A DNA stretch of 64,000 nt from Bacteroidales bacterium (GCA_015654535.1 JAATGU010000148.1:31200-95199); one strand, 5' to 3'; counted from the first letter of the stretch, positions 53,046-62,751 are shown. The notes: a model not told the origin generated them from the sequence alone. Numbers and translations: made by a program.

Positions 53046-53657
53046 ATGGAAAAAAGAATATTTTTCCTTTTAAAAGTAAAAACAAAAATTAAGGCCCGAT
53101 GGATTGAGCATATAATTAAAACACAAATAGGAGTGAATTTGGCAATTGTAGATTTTGATAAGCGTTTGATTTTGGTAGAATATCATACAAGATTAATAAC
53201 AATTCAGTATATGCGTATGCTTGTTCGTTCGTTAGGATGCGATATGATTTTTGATGAGAAAGAGATTCAGATAAGACAAAATCAACTTGGCAATTTTTTT
53301 GTACTAAAAAAACGGAAAACAATCCTTTCTTCTGTTTTTTTTATCTCTTTTTTAGGACTTATTTGTCCATTCTCTGATTGGTTACTTTTCTTACTATCCA
53401 TAATGATGCTGTTTTTATATTTATCTTTGTTTATTCCTCTATTTAATCGGCATTTTATTCGGTTAATTGGCTTTATTAATGGTACTGGACTATTATTTTC
53501 TTTGTTCTTTCTGCTTATTGGCATTATAAAGATGTTTTATTACAATACTCATAAAGGAGTATTTCTTTATTTTTTTATCGCAATTATTATTCTCCAATTG
53601 GTATCTTTCTATAGATGGATAAAAGAAAAAAGTGCAGCAGAAAAAGATTTGTTGTAA
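53046..53657 (+). CDS. HMA-like small membrane protein
   Basis: The 203-residue protein opens with a beta-alpha-beta-beta-alpha-beta pattern (FFLLKVKTKIKARWIEHIIKTQIGVNLAIVDFDKRLILVEYHTRLITIQYMRMLVRSLGCDMIF, residues 6-69) that resembles the heavy-metal-associated domain of copper ATPases but lacks the CxxC metal motif. Four hydrophobic segments follow (about 90-195). The layout is like the N-terminus of a P1B-type ATPase without its catalytic part. It may be an ATPase-derived relic or a distinct small family. No partner gene is adjacent. A TATATTTG box lies upstream at 52987-52994. Confidence 0.6.
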   Translation: MEKRIFFLLKVKTKIKARWIEHIIKTQIGVNLAIVDFDKRLILVEYHTRLITIQYMRMLVRSLGCDMIFDEKEIQIRQNQLGNFFVLKKRKTILSSVFFISFLGLICPFSDWLLFLLSIMMLFLYLSLFIPLFNRHFIRLIGFINGTGLLFSLFFLLIGIIKMFYYNTHKGVFLYFFIAIIILQLVSFYRWIKEKSAAEKDLL

Positions 53658-53723
53658 TTAGAATTATTAAACCATCCGTCTTGTTGGAATCAGAACTGTT
53701 TTTTTTAAAGCAACTCTTTTAAG

Positions 53724-53754
53724 TTTGGTAAACCCTAAATATTTTATATTTTTG
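53724..53754 (+). promoter_or_regulatory. Promoter of alkD, near-leaderless
   Basis: TTTG (53724-53727), 19 bp, then TATTTTTG (53747-53754) is a full consensus match. The -7 box ends 7 bases before the ATG, so the transcript has almost no leader. Confidence 0.75.
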
Positions 53755-53761
53755 TCTTCCA

Positions 53762-54463
53762 ATGATACAAGCGATAGAAATACAAAAAGAATTAGAGAAA
53801 TACGTTGATGAGCAAAAGCGGGAGTTTCTTCCTACTTTTTTCAAAACAGGAAAAGGACAGTACGGCGAAGGCGATAAGTTCTTAGGAATAGTAGTGCCCA
53901 ATATTCGTCTGGTGGCAAAGGGTTTTAAAGATCTTCCACTCGATGAAATTGAAGCTTTACTTCGTTCATCATACCATGAATGCCGCTTGTGTGCTCTTCT
54001 CATATTGGTGGAACGGTTTAAAAAAAGCAACGAGGAAGAACGGACAAGGATTTATCGTTTCTATCTTACCCATACCAGTCACATAAATAACTGGGATTTG
54101 GTGGATCTTAGCGCCCCTTATATTGTGGGAGAATATCTTAAAAACCGATCTCGGGAGGATCTCTACACACTGGCTTCCAGTTCTGTTTTTTGGGAGCAAA
54201 GGATTGCTGTTGTTGCTACTTCTACATTGATTAAAATGAACGATTTCATCGATATAATAAAGATTTCTGAACTGCTGTTGCACCATTCTCATGACTTAAT
54301 GCATAAAGCGATTGGTTGGATGCTTCGTGAAATGGGTAAACGGGATAAAGACCTTCTGATTCAGTTTTTGGAGAATTATCATAAAGAAATGCCACGCACC
54401 ATGTTGCGCTATTCTATAGAGAAATTTACTGATGAGGAACGGAAATATTTTATGAGAAAGTAA
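53762..54463 (+). CDS. AlkD-like DNA alkylation repair protein
   Basis: AlkD-type glycosylases are built of HEAT-like repeats and excise N3- and N7-alkylated bases without base flipping. The 233-residue protein is all-helical with the family pattern KYVDEQKREFLPTFFKTGKGQYGEGDKFLGIVVPNIR, the segment HINNWDLVDLSAPYIVGEYL (carrying the Trp-Asp that binds the lesion) and HDLMHKAIGWMLREMGK. It is followed by ruvB with its own promoter. AlkC or AlkD subgroup cannot be separated by eye, but the length favours AlkD. Confidence 0.9.
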   Translation: MIQAIEIQKELEKYVDEQKREFLPTFFKTGKGQYGEGDKFLGIVVPNIRLVAKGFKDLPLDEIEALLRSSYHECRLCALLILVERFKKSNEEERTRIYRFYLTHTSHINNWDLVDLSAPYIVGEYLKNRSREDLYTLASSSVFWEQRIAVVATSTLIKMNDFIDIIKISELLLHHSHDLMHKAIGWMLREMGKRDKDLLIQFLENYHKEMPRTMLRYSIEKFTDEERKYFMRK

Positions 54464-54513
54464 TTTATTCAATATTTTATGTTTCCTTTAGATGATATGT
54501 CTTTAATCTTTCA

Positions 54514-54521
54514 TACCTTTG
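54514..54521 (+). promoter_or_regulatory. Promoter -7 box of ruvB
   Basis: TACCTTTG matches TAnnTTTG, 18 bases before the ATG. No -33 TTTG is evident. Confidence 0.5.
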
Positions 54522-54539
54522 CTCCTCATTTTGTAAAGT

Positions 54540-55562
54540 ATGGAAGAGAATTTTGATATACGTGATAATCAGCTTACCAACAAAGAAAAGGATTATGAAA
54601 ACGCTTTGCGTCCTTTAAACTTTGAGGGCTTTAGCGGACAAGATAAGGTGGTAGATAACCTTCGCATTTTTGTTAAGGCTGCTCGTTTGCGGGCTGAAGC
54701 TTTAGATCATGTACTACTTCACGGACCTCCTGGGCTAGGTAAAACAACACTATCTAACATTATAGCGAATGAACTTGGAGTTGGATTTAAAATTACTTCC
54801 GGTCCTGTTCTTGATAAACCGGGGGATTTGGCAGGTGTGTTGACTAGTTTGGAACCAAATGATGTTCTTTTCATTGATGAGATTCACCGGCTATCGCCTG
54901 TTGTTGAAGAGTATCTTTATTCAGCGATGGAAGATTACCGGATAGATATTATGATAGATAAAGGTCCTTCCGCACGGAGTGTTCAGATAGATTTAAATCC
55001 TTTTACTTTAGTAGGTGCCACAACTCGCAGCGGGCTACTTACCGCACCTTTGCGTGCTCGTTTTGGGATTAATCTTCATTTAGAATATTATGATGATGAT
55101 GTATTGACCGGCATTATCCAACGTTCAGCTAAAATACTCGATGTTCCTTGTTCTTCTCAGGCTGCCGGAGAGATCGCTTCCCGAAGCAGAGGAACTCCTC
55201 GTATAGCCAATGCTTTGCTGCGTAGAGTTCGTGACTTTGCTCAAGTAAAAGGTTCGGGAAGTATTGATATGGAAATTGCAAATTTTGCGCTTGAAGCTTT
55301 AAATATCGATAAATACGGTCTTGATGAGGTTGATAATAAAATACTTTGCACCATTATAGATAAGTTTAAAGGTGGTCCCGTTGGACTGACAACTATTGCT
55401 ACGGCTTTAGGTGAAGATCCTGGAACGATAGAAGAAGTCTATGAACCATTCTTGATTAAGGAGGGATTTTTGAAGAGAACTCCTCGCGGAAGAGAGGTCA
55501 CAGAACTCGCTTATCAACATTTGGGACGAAGTGTTTATAATAGTCAGCAAACTTTTTTTTAG
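54540..55562 (+). CDS. ruvB: Holliday junction branch migration helicase RuvB
   Basis: RuvB is the hexameric AAA+ motor of the RuvAB complex in recombination. The 340-residue protein has Walker [16 protein letters not shown] (about 60-74), Walker [10 protein letters not shown], sensor 1 [21 protein letters not shown] with the arginine finger, and the C-terminal winged helix ([29 protein letters not shown]). Length is normal. It is 57 bp upstream of the flippase and may be co-transcribed. Confidence 0.98.
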   Translation: MEENFDIRDNQLTNKEKDYENALRPLNFEGFSGQDKVVDNLRIFVKAARLRAEALDHVLLHGPPGLGKTTLSNIIANELGVGFKITSGPVLDKPGDLAGVLTSLEPNDVLFIDEIHRLSPVVEEYLYSAMEDYRIDIMIDKGPSARSVQIDLNPFTLVGATTRSGLLTAPLRARFGINLHLEYYDDDVLTGIIQRSAKILDVPCSSQAAGEIASRSRGTPRIANALLRRVRDFAQVKGSGSIDMEIANFALEALNIDKYGLDEVDNKILCTIIDKFKGGPVGLTTIATALGEDPGTIEEVYEPFLIKEGFLKRTPRGREVTELAYQHLGRSVYNSQQTFF

Positions 55563-55619
55563 CGAAATAAAGAGGGTGACTTACTTATTTTATTACTAAC
55601 AAAATAATTTAATATAACA

Positions 55620-57113
55620 ATGGCCGGATTAAAATCATTGGCAAAAGATACAGCAATTTACGGTGTTAGTAGCATTGTGGGACGTTTTCTCAATTATTTA
55701 TTAGTACCTCTTTACACGGCCAAACTTTCTGCGGCATCTGGCGGATATGGAATTATCACTAATTTATATGCAGTTACAGCACTTCTTCTTGTTGTGCTAA
55801 CCTATGGAATGGAAACAGGTTTCTTTCGCTTCGTGAATAAGAAAGAAGAGGACCCTACGGTTGTTTATTCCACCACATTAATCTCAGTAGGAGTAAGCTC
55901 TTTATTATTCACTATACTTTGCTTAATATTTCTGCATCCCATATCCAATATTCTTGGATATCCCGAGAATCCCGACTTTATTGCAATGATGGCTATTGTA
56001 GTTGCTTTAGATGCTTTTCAATGCGTTCCTTTTGCCTATCTTCGTTACAAAAAGAGACCAATCAAGTTCGCTGCAATCAAGTTCTTATTTATCATTCCAA
56101 ATATTGTCCTTAATTTATTTTTTTATGTCTGTTGTCCGTGGTTATTGGTGCACTTTCCTGCATCTGTTTCTTGGTTCTATAATCCGAGTTATGGTGTAGG
56201 ATACGCATTTGTGGCTAATATTATCTGTACGGTTATACAGCAATTTGCTTTCATACCAGAGATGAGAGGCTTTAAGTATACGTTTAATACTGCTTTATGG
56301 AAGAAGATGATTTCTTATTCTTTTCCCATATTAATCTTAGGAATTGCAGGTATTTTGAATCAGACAGTCGATAAAATTATTTTCCCTTACCTTTTTACAG
56401 ATAAGGTAGAAGCACGTGTGCAACTAGGAATATACGGGGCTGCAAGTAAGGTTGCAATGGTGATGATGATGTTTACTCAAGCATTTCGTTATGCTTATGA
56501 ACCTTTTGTATTTGGAAAAAATAAAGAAGAAGGCAATAAAAAGATGTATGCTGACGCAATGAAATATTTCATTATATTTTCTTTGATAGCTTATCTTGGA
56601 GTTATGTTTTATCTTGATATTTTCCGTTATATTATTGCAAAGAGTTATTGGGAAGGGTTAGATGTTGTATCCATTGTGATGCTTGCTGCTCTTCTTGTTG
56701 GGGTTTATTTCAACCTTTCTTTTTGGTATAAATTGATTGATGAGACAAGATGGGGAGCTTATTTCTCAGCAATTGGTTGTGGATTAATTATCTTCTTGAA
56801 CATTATCTGGGTTCCTACTTATGGATATATCGCATGTGCTTGGGCAAGCCTTATAGGTTATGCTGTTGTAACAGTCCTTTCTTATGTGGTTGGTCAAAAG
56901 AAATACCCCATTGATTATGATTTGATGGGTATTGGAAAGTATGTTTTGCTAGCGAGTATTCTGTACGGTATATCTTGTTTCGTAAAGATAGATAACCTGC
57001 TTTTGCGCTTATCTTTTAGAACTATTTTGTTCTCTGTCTTTATCGCATATACAATAAAAAAGGACTTCCCGTTAAAGCAGATACCTTTTATTAATCGATT
57101 CATAAAGAAGTAG
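55620..57113 (+). CDS. Polysaccharide flippase (MATE/Wzx-like)
   Basis: The 497-residue protein has about 14 membrane segments and the opening LKSLAKDTAIYGVSSIVGRFLNYLLVPLYTAKLS that marks oligosaccharide flippases of the polysaccharide transport family. These move lipid-linked saccharides across the inner membrane. It is not in a capsule locus; no glycosyltransferases are near. The MurJ symbol is withheld because the sequence is closer to Wzx-like proteins. It ends before a strong bidirectional terminator. Confidence 0.88.
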   Translation: MAGLKSLAKDTAIYGVSSIVGRFLNYLLVPLYTAKLSAASGGYGIITNLYAVTALLLVVLTYGMETGFFRFVNKKEEDPTVVYSTTLISVGVSSLLFTILCLIFLHPISNILGYPENPDFIAMMAIVVALDAFQCVPFAYLRYKKRPIKFAAIKFLFIIPNIVLNLFFYVCCPWLLVHFPASVSWFYNPSYGVGYAFVANIICTVIQQFAFIPEMRGFKYTFNTALWKKMISYSFPILILGIAGILNQTVDKIIFPYLFTDKVEARVQLGIYGAASKVAMVMMMFTQAFRYAYEPFVFGKNKEEGNKKMYADAMKYFIIFSLIAYLGVMFYLDIFRYIIAKSYWEGLDVVSIVMLAALLVGVYFNLSFWYKLIDETRWGAYFSAIGCGLIIFLNIIWVPTYGYIACAWASLIGYAVVTVLSYVVGQKKYPIDYDLMGIGKYVLLASILYGISCFVKIDNLLLRLSFRTILFSVFIAYTIKKDFPLKQIPFINRFIKK

Positions 57114-57179
57114 CCATAGAGTAATTATATTACTATGTAATGCCTTGTTATGAATAGATATAAAGTATTATTAGTACAA

Positions 57180-57222
57180 AAAAACAGACCTGAATAACGA
57201 TTCATTATTCAGGTCTGTTTTT
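57180..57222. terminator. Bidirectional terminator between the flippase and the DEAD-box gene
   Basis: CAGACCTGAATAA (57185-57197) and TTATTCAGGTCTG (57205-57217) form a 13-bp stem extended by A and T runs on both sides. Confidence 0.88.
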
Positions 57223-57291
57223 TGTATATGCGGTTGATTAACTTTTCTTAAAAAAACATCAAGCAAGCATTAATAGTTGTTTAAAAAGAAC

Positions 57292-59133
57292 TTATTTCTT
57301 TTTGCGACGTGCCCATCCTTCTTCGCCGGATTTACTTTCCGAACTCTTGTAAGGTGGTTTCTCATCTCTTCTTTTAGGACCTCTTGAAGCCGCATAGCCA
57401 CGGTCTTCACGACTTCTTCTGGGAGCAGGAGAGCTACTTCTATCGGTATATTTTCTTGGGCTACTACCACTACCACGTCTTTCAGTTCCTCTGTGAGTCT
57501 CTTCACCAGCAATTTCAACAGAAATTTTCCGTCCATTGAGAGATTCGCTATTAAGAGCAGACATTACAGATTGTGCTTGTGCTTCTTCTATTTCAAAGAA
57601 AGAGAAGCTTTTTAGTAAGTCGATCTTTCCGATCTGCACGCGCCTATTCATACTCTTGTTAATCAGCTCAATTAGCTGATTAGCATAGAAATTATCAGCT
57701 TTACCAGCATTGATAAACATACGTGTAAATCCAGGTTCAGCCCTTCTGGCGGTGTTTTCTCTACCTTCAGATCTCCCTTTTAAACTACGTTCTCCTCTGC
57801 TATCAGTAGGTGCTTCAATATCTTCCGCATCACGGTAATACTCCAAGAAACGGTTGAATTCGAGCGAAACCATGCGTTTAATAATATCTTCTTTTTCCAG
57901 CCATTCCAGTTTGCGATAAATGTCGGGCATAAAATCGGCTATTTCTTCCTCATTAACCTTAACCTTTTCAATATCGTCAATAACTTTAATCAACTGTTTT
58001 TCACAGATTTGTTTTCCTGTAGGCATTTCTCCCACAATAAACTTCTTACCAATGCTTCTTTCTATATCCCGCATCTTTCCTTTTTCGCGAAGGTTAATGA
58101 TTGAGATAGATGTTCCAGTCTTTCCAGCACGTCCCGTACGTCCGCTGCGGTGAGTATAAGATTCTGTATCATCAGGTAAACCATAGTTGATCACGTGTGT
58201 AAGGTCATCTACGTCTAATCCACGAGCTGCAACGTCTGTAGCGATTAAAAGTTGGATATGTCGTACACGAAACTTCTGCATTACGGCATCTCTTTGCTGT
58301 TGTGACAGCTCTCCGTGTAAGGAATCTGCATTATATCCGTCCTGAATCAGTTTGTCTGCGATCTCTTGGGTTTCTTTTCTTGTGCGGCAAAAAACAATAC
58401 CATATATCTGAGGATAATAGTCTGCTATACGTTTCAGAGCTAAATACTTGTCTTTAGCCTGAACCATATAATAGATATGCTTCACATTCTTGGTACCCTC
58501 ATTTTTTGTGCCGATAGTAATTTCTTTGGCGTTATTTAGGTACTTCTTTGATATACGAGTAATTTCGGGTGACATGGTTGCCGAGAACAACAATGTATTC
58601 CGGTCTTTTGGTACTTCAGCTAAGATAGCATTAATACTATCTGTGAAACCCATGTTTAGCATCTCATCTGCTTCGTCCATAATAACGTTGCAAACAGTTG
58701 CCAATTTCACAGTCTTTCTTTCCATTAAGTCGAGCAAACGTCCCGGGGTAGCCACGATAATGTGCACTCCGTTCTTTAAACTTCTGATCTGACTTTCTAT
58801 CGACGATCCTCCATATACAGGGAGAATTTTAAGTCCCACTACATATTTGGAGTAATCATTGAGATCACCTGCAATTTGCAGGCAAAGCTCACGCGTGGGG
58901 CATAGAATAAGTGCTTGTGGCACTCTGTTGCTGATATTTATTCCTTGTATAATAGGCAGCCCAAATGCTGCGGTTTTACCTGTTCCTGTCTGTGCAAGAG
59001 CTACTACATCATTGCCTTCTCCCAGTAAATACGGTATCACTTCTTCTTGTACTGGCATGGGATTCTCATATCCCATTTCTTCAATTGCTTTAAGTATCTC
59101 CGGGGAAACGCCTAACTCTTCAAATGTCTTCAT
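57292..59133 (-). CDS. DEAD-box RNA helicase (DeaD/CsdA-like)
   Basis: The 613-residue protein is an ATP-dependent RNA helicase. It has the Q motif FEELGVSPEILKAIEEMGYENPMPVQ (residues 4-29), Walker A AQTGTGKTAAF, DEAD box in VIMDEADEMLNMGF, SAT, and motif VI HRSGRTGRAG; a DbpA-type RNA-binding domain follows (about 470-545, TRMFINAGKADNFYANQLIELINKSMNRRVQIGKIDLLKSFSFFEIEE), then a basic RG/S-rich tail. Such helicases help ribosome assembly and RNA decay, often in the cold. Promoter box CAAAGATA lies at 59164-59171. Confidence 0.95.
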   Translation of the reverse strand: MKTFEELGVSPEILKAIEEMGYENPMPVQEEVIPYLLGEGNDVVALAQTGTGKTAAFGLPIIQGINISNRVPQALILCPTRELCLQIAGDLNDYSKYVVGLKILPVYGGSSIESQIRSLKNGVHIIVATPGRLLDLMERKTVKLATVCNVIMDEADEMLNMGFTDSINAILAEVPKDRNTLLFSATMSPEITRISKKYLNNAKEITIGTKNEGTKNVKHIYYMVQAKDKYLALKRIADYYPQIYGIVFCRTRKETQEIADKLIQDGYNADSLHGELSQQQRDAVMQKFRVRHIQLLIATDVAARGLDVDDLTHVINYGLPDDTESYTHRSGRTGRAGKTGTSISIINLREKGKMRDIERSIGKKFIVGEMPTGKQICEKQLIKVIDDIEKVKVNEEEIADFMPDIYRKLEWLEKEDIIKRMVSLEFNRFLEYYRDAEDIEAPTDSRGERSLKGRSEGRENTARRAEPGFTRMFINAGKADNFYANQLIELINKSMNRRVQIGKIDLLKSFSFFEIEEAQAQSVMSALNSESLNGRKISVEIAGEETHRGTERRGSGSSPRKYTDRSSSPAPRRSREDRGYAASRGPKRRDEKPPYKSSESKSGEEGWARRKKK

Positions 59134-59163
59134 TAATTTCTTTCTCTAATTTCAATTTGGCCG

Positions 59164-59171
59164 CAAAGATA
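59164..59171 (-). promoter_or_regulatory. Promoter -7 box of the DEAD-box helicase
   Basis: The minus strand reads TATCTTTG, matching TAnnTTTG, about 30 bases before the ATG. Confidence 0.55.
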
Positions 59172-59337
59172 CAAATAAAGAATGGATAAACAGTTATATT
59201 ACTGTAAAAGAATGCTTTTGGAGCGAAAACTATTTTTATTTTGACTACAGATCATTCGTTAAGTAGAGCTTTATTTGTAGCATCCTTTCATTTCAATGTA
59301 AAGATAGATGCTAAATTTAGTTTTAGTAAAAGGAGGC

Positions 59338-60258
59338 TCATTTATATTTATCGGCAAAGCTCTGAGAGATGGAATTATTGAAGCTCATGCATACTTCTGC
59401 AGAGAAGTCTATTCCGCATTGGATGATTTTATTCCATAAATCTTCGCTTAAGTTATTGATTTCATGATTACCTACGTTGTATTTCAATAAAGCGTAAATG
59501 ATTCCTGCATTAAAATTATCACCAGACCCAACTGTACTTACGGCATTTATTTGCTTTACAGGATATTCTTTTTTTATCTGACTAGTTCGTAGACTAATGG
59601 AATTACTTCCGTCTGTGCAAATAAAATTAGGACAATAGAATTGTATTTTATTTGTATAAATTTTGTCTGCATCGTTTAGATTATATAGATTTATAAAATC
59701 TTTTTCCGATCCTCTCACAATATCAGCATATTCAAGGTTCTCAATGATAGCTGGAGCCAGTCTCATGGCTTCATTTTTATGAGTGCTACGGAAATTCGGA
59801 TCATAATAAATGATCGCTTTGCGTTCTTTGGCGTAATCCAGTAACTCCGTCATTTTATCTCTTAGTACCGGATTTAAGGCATAATAAGAGCCGAAGATAA
59901 AAATATCATCTTCGTTAATTGTAGGAAATGCTATATCCAGACGCTGCTGTGGATAATCTTTATAAAAGACATATTCCGCATCATTGTTTTCATTAAGAAA
60001 AGCCAGTGATACTGGAGATTTACCATCAGGGAAAACGTTTATATGTTGAGTACTTACATTATTATCTTCCATGAATTGTTGAATGATGCTTCCCACTTTG
60101 TCATTTCCTATTTCACTGATGAAGCAGACATTGATATTTATCTTTCCCAGTGATATAATGCCGTTGAATACAGAACCTCCGGGTACAGCAATTGAAGGTT
60201 GATTGTTTTGAAAAATGATGTCGAGTATAGTCTCGCCAATTCCAATTACTTTTCGCAT
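59338..60258 (-). CDS. PfkB-family carbohydrate kinase (fructokinase-like)
   Basis: PfkB-family enzymes phosphorylate sugars or nucleosides. The 306-residue protein has the N-terminal GGSVFNGIISLGKININVCFISEIGNDKVGSIIQQFMEDNNV and the C-terminal signature with catalytic Asp in NAVSTVGSGDNFNAGIIYALL. Bacteroides relatives are annotated as fructokinase, but specificity is not evident. It overlaps the SIS-domain gene by 13 bp and is the last gene of LOG-SIS-PfkB. Confidence 0.88.
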   Translation of the reverse strand: MRKVIGIGETILDIIFQNNQPSIAVPGGSVFNGIISLGKININVCFISEIGNDKVGSIIQQFMEDNNVSTQHINVFPDGKSPVSLAFLNENNDAEYVFYKDYPQQRLDIAFPTINEDDIFIFGSYYALNPVLRDKMTELLDYAKERKAIIYYDPNFRSTHKNEAMRLAPAIIENLEYADIVRGSEKDFINLYNLNDADKIYTNKIQFYCPNFICTDGSNSISLRTSQIKKEYPVKQINAVSTVGSGDNFNAGIIYALLKYNVGNHEINNLSEDLWNKIIQCGIDFSAEVCMSFNNSISQSFADKYK

Positions 60259-60851
60259 ATTTTTCTAGATTTCTCTCCCAGATATCCACCGTGATGTCGT
60301 TTAGAATATTCGGCAATCGTGAATTCTGTTTGTTTCATTGTTTCTACTACTAAGATGTCACCAATAACAGTCATGGCTGTGGTGGAAGTCGTGGGGGTCA
60401 TACCTAAAATACAAACTTCTTTTGGATTTCCGGTACAAAGGCACACATTTGATTCGTGAGCCAACGGGCTGTCTGGATTACCAGTTATAACGATAAACTT
60501 TAAATTAGGATTAAGTACCCTTGAAAGTTGAGTTAGTTCTACAATTTCTCTTGTTTTGCCAGAGTTAGAGATGAGCAGTAATAAATCATTTTCTTGGAAG
60601 ACTCCCAGATCACCATGCTGTGCTTCACTGGGATGAAGAAATACTGATGGGATGCCGGTAGAACAAAAAGTCGTGGCAATATTCATTGCTATTTGTCCGG
60701 CTTTTCCCATTCCGGTCGTTACTAATTTTCCTTTTTTTACATGTATTTGCTCTACAATAAGTTCCACTGCTTTTTCATAAGCATCCGTTACTGGAATATT
60801 TAACACTGCTTCTGCTTCTTTGTTTAGAAGAGTTTTGATTGATTCAATCAT
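60246..60851 (-). CDS. SIS-domain sugar-phosphate isomerase (KpsF/GutQ-like, no CBS domains)
   Basis: The 201-residue protein has an SIS domain with VTTGMGKAGQIAMNIATTFCSTGIPSVFLHPSEAQHGDLGVFQENDLLLLISNSGKTREIVEL, nearly identical in form to the arabinose-5-phosphate isomerases KdsD/KpsF/GutQ, but stops where their two CBS domains would begin. CBS-less versions occur and may act on arabinose 5-phosphate or other pentose phosphates. It overlaps the LOG gene by 8 bp and the PfkB gene by 13 bp, so the three are coupled. Confidence 0.88.
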   Translation of the reverse strand: MIESIKTLLNKEAEAVLNIPVTDAYEKAVELIVEQIHVKKGKLVTTGMGKAGQIAMNIATTFCSTGIPSVFLHPSEAQHGDLGVFQENDLLLLISNSGKTREIVELTQLSRVLNPNLKFIVITGNPDSPLAHESNVCLCTGNPKEVCILGMTPTTSTTAMTVIGDILVVETMKQTEFTIAEYSKRHHGGYLGEKSRKICEK

Positions 60852-61398
60852 TATTGTTTGGTTGTTGGTTTAATAGATTGGTTAACTCTTTAAAATTATT
60901 GGCTACATTATAGTAATGAGACAGTTTATGTCTGGTAAATTGTTTCTCTTCAAACGTATTCAGTAGGATCAATAGTTCATCATAAAAACCCTCGATGTTA
61001 TAAAAGATGATTTTTTTTGAATGATATCCGATAGATGCAGACGCCATTACATGAAACACTTCATCCAGTGTTCCTATGCCTCCGGGCAAAGCAATCATTA
61101 TATCAGATTCGGCAAGAATAAGATCTTTTCGGTCGCTTAAATTTTTTGTATGGAAGAGTTTATCAGGGAGAGTACTTACTTTTTCATTTTCTTCCAGCTT
61201 GGAGGGAACCACGCCCACAATTTTTCCACCATTTTGCTTAACAGCTTGTGCCATACATTCCATCAATCCCATGTTTGCGCCTCCATAAACTAATGTTTTA
61301 CCTTGTTCTCCTATCCATTTCCCCAATTCTTTCGTTTTCTGGAAATACACATCATCGATTGTTTGAGAGGCGGAACAAAAGATCCCTATTTTATTCAT
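60844..61398 (-). CDS. LOG-family protein (TIGR00730, cytokinin-riboside-monophosphate phosphoribohydrolase fold)
   Basis: The 184-residue protein has the Rossmann-like LOG motifs GGANMGLMECMAQAVKQNGGKIVGVVPS and LPGGIGTLDEVFHVMASASIGYHSKKI (PGGxGTxxE). These enzymes release ribose 5-phosphate from nucleoside monophosphates, which in bacteria may be a general nucleotide salvage or damage-control step. The ATG at 61396-61398 is preferred as the family starts near MNKIGIFCSASQ. It heads a coupled operon with the SIS isomerase and PfkB kinase. Confidence 0.88.
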   Translation of the reverse strand: MNKIGIFCSASQTIDDVYFQKTKELGKWIGEQGKTLVYGGANMGLMECMAQAVKQNGGKIVGVVPSKLEENEKVSTLPDKLFHTKNLSDRKDLILAESDIMIALPGGIGTLDEVFHVMASASIGYHSKKIIFYNIEGFYDELLILLNTFEEKQFTRHKLSHYYNVANNFKELTNLLNQQPNNND

Positions 61399-61466
61399 AA
61401 AAGAGTTTATCATGTTATAAAGTACAAATATCTATATTTTTCTATAAACCACAATAAGTTTTATTG

Positions 61467-61474
61467 TATTTTTG
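61467..61474 (+). promoter_or_regulatory. Promoter -7 box of the M16 peptidase
   Basis: TATTTTTG matches TAnnTTTG, 31 bases before the ATG. Confidence 0.5.
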
Positions 61475-61505
61475 CACCGACAAAAAATTAAGAAAGTAAA
61501 AAATA

Positions 61506-62726
61506 ATGCATTACAATCAACATACTTTACCAAACGGATTACGGATTATTCATTCGCCATCATTATCAAAAGTGGCTTATTGTGGGTTTGCAGTTGATGC
61601 AGGCACTCGTGATGAGGGAGAGAACGAGCAGGGGATGGCCCATTTTGTAGAACATCTTAGCTTTAAAGGCACAGAAAAACGGAAGGCTTGGCACATCCTC
61701 AACCGCATGGAAAATGTAGGTGGAGACTTAAATGCCTATACCAATAAGGAAGAGACGGTGATTTATTCCGCCTTTCTTACGGAGCAACTTCCCCGGGCAA
61801 TGGAACTGCTGGCGGATATTGTTTTTCACTCCACATTTCCACAGCGTGAGATTGACAAAGAAGTAGAAGTTATTATTGATGAAATTCAGTCCTATGACGA
61901 TACCCCGTCAGAGCTTATTTTTGATGACTTTGAAGATTTAATCTTTAAGAATCATCCGTTGGGGAGAAATATATTGGGAAATCCTGCTCAACTAAGGAAC
62001 TTTACCACAGCAGACGCGCTCAATTTCACCTCCCGTTTTTATCTTCCTACGAATGTGGTCTTTTTTGTTTTGGGGGACTTTGATTTTAAAAAAGTAGTTC
62101 GTTTGGCAGAAAAGATCATGGGAAGTGTACCTTTTGCCGAATATAAGAATCTCCGGACTCCTCCACCGCCTTATGTGCCAGAGCAATTAAAGATTCACAA
62201 AGACACTCACCAAGCGCATGTGATGATTGGGGGAAGAGGATATAATGCTTATGATGAGAGGCGCACGGCTCTTTATTTACTTAATAATATTCTTGGAGGC
62301 CCAGGGATGAACAGTAAGCTTAATGTTTCTCTTCGTGAAAGAAAAGCACTGGTATACACTGTAGAGTCCAATCTTACTTCTTACACGGATACCGGAGTAT
62401 TTTGCATTTATTTTGGAACGGATCCCGAAGATGTGGATACTTGCCTTGGCCTTACTTATAAAGAGTTAAAGCACTTGCGTGATGTAAAGATGACTTCTTT
62501 GCAATTGGCTGCCGCAAAGAAACAGTTGATAGGTCAAATAGGAGTGGCTTCTGATAATAATGAGAATAATGTGTTGGATATGGCAAAAATCTTTCTTCAT
62601 TATAATAAATACGATACGGCTGAATCTTTGTTTAGCCGGATAGAAGCAATCACTGCTGAAGGATTATTGGAAGTAGCGAATGAAATGTTGGCCGAAGATC
62701 GGCTCTCCACACTTATTTATCAATAA
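61506..62726 (+). CDS. M16-family zinc metallopeptidase
   Basis: The 406-residue protein has the inverted zinc motif HxxEH as HFVEHLSFKGT (about residues 47-57) and the third ligand Glu in EIDKEVEVIIDEIQSYDD (near 125-135). A second, non-catalytic M16 half follows (about 200-406), with IGGRGYNAYDERRTALYLLNNILGGPGMNSKLNVSLRERKALVYTV. The family includes mitochondrial-processing-peptidase-like and pitrilysin-like enzymes. No signal peptide is seen, so it is probably cytoplasmic. Substrate unknown. Confidence 0.92.
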   Translation: MHYNQHTLPNGLRIIHSPSLSKVAYCGFAVDAGTRDEGENEQGMAHFVEHLSFKGTEKRKAWHILNRMENVGGDLNAYTNKEETVIYSAFLTEQLPRAMELLADIVFHSTFPQREIDKEVEVIIDEIQSYDDTPSELIFDDFEDLIFKNHPLGRNILGNPAQLRNFTTADALNFTSRFYLPTNVVFFVLGDFDFKKVVRLAEKIMGSVPFAEYKNLRTPPPPYVPEQLKIHKDTHQAHVMIGGRGYNAYDERRTALYLLNNILGGPGMNSKLNVSLRERKALVYTVESNLTSYTDTGVFCIYFGTDPEDVDTCLGLTYKELKHLRDVKMTSLQLAAAKKQLIGQIGVASDNNENNVLDMAKIFLHYNKYDTAESLFSRIEAITAEGLLEVANEMLAEDRLSTLIYQ

Positions 62727-62751
62727 ACAGATTGGTTGTAAGAAAAAAAGC

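Noticed and set aside
57270..57536. Second minus-strand gene at the end of the helicase gene
   Set aside because: It is a shadow frame of the RG/S-rich tail of the DEAD-box helicase.
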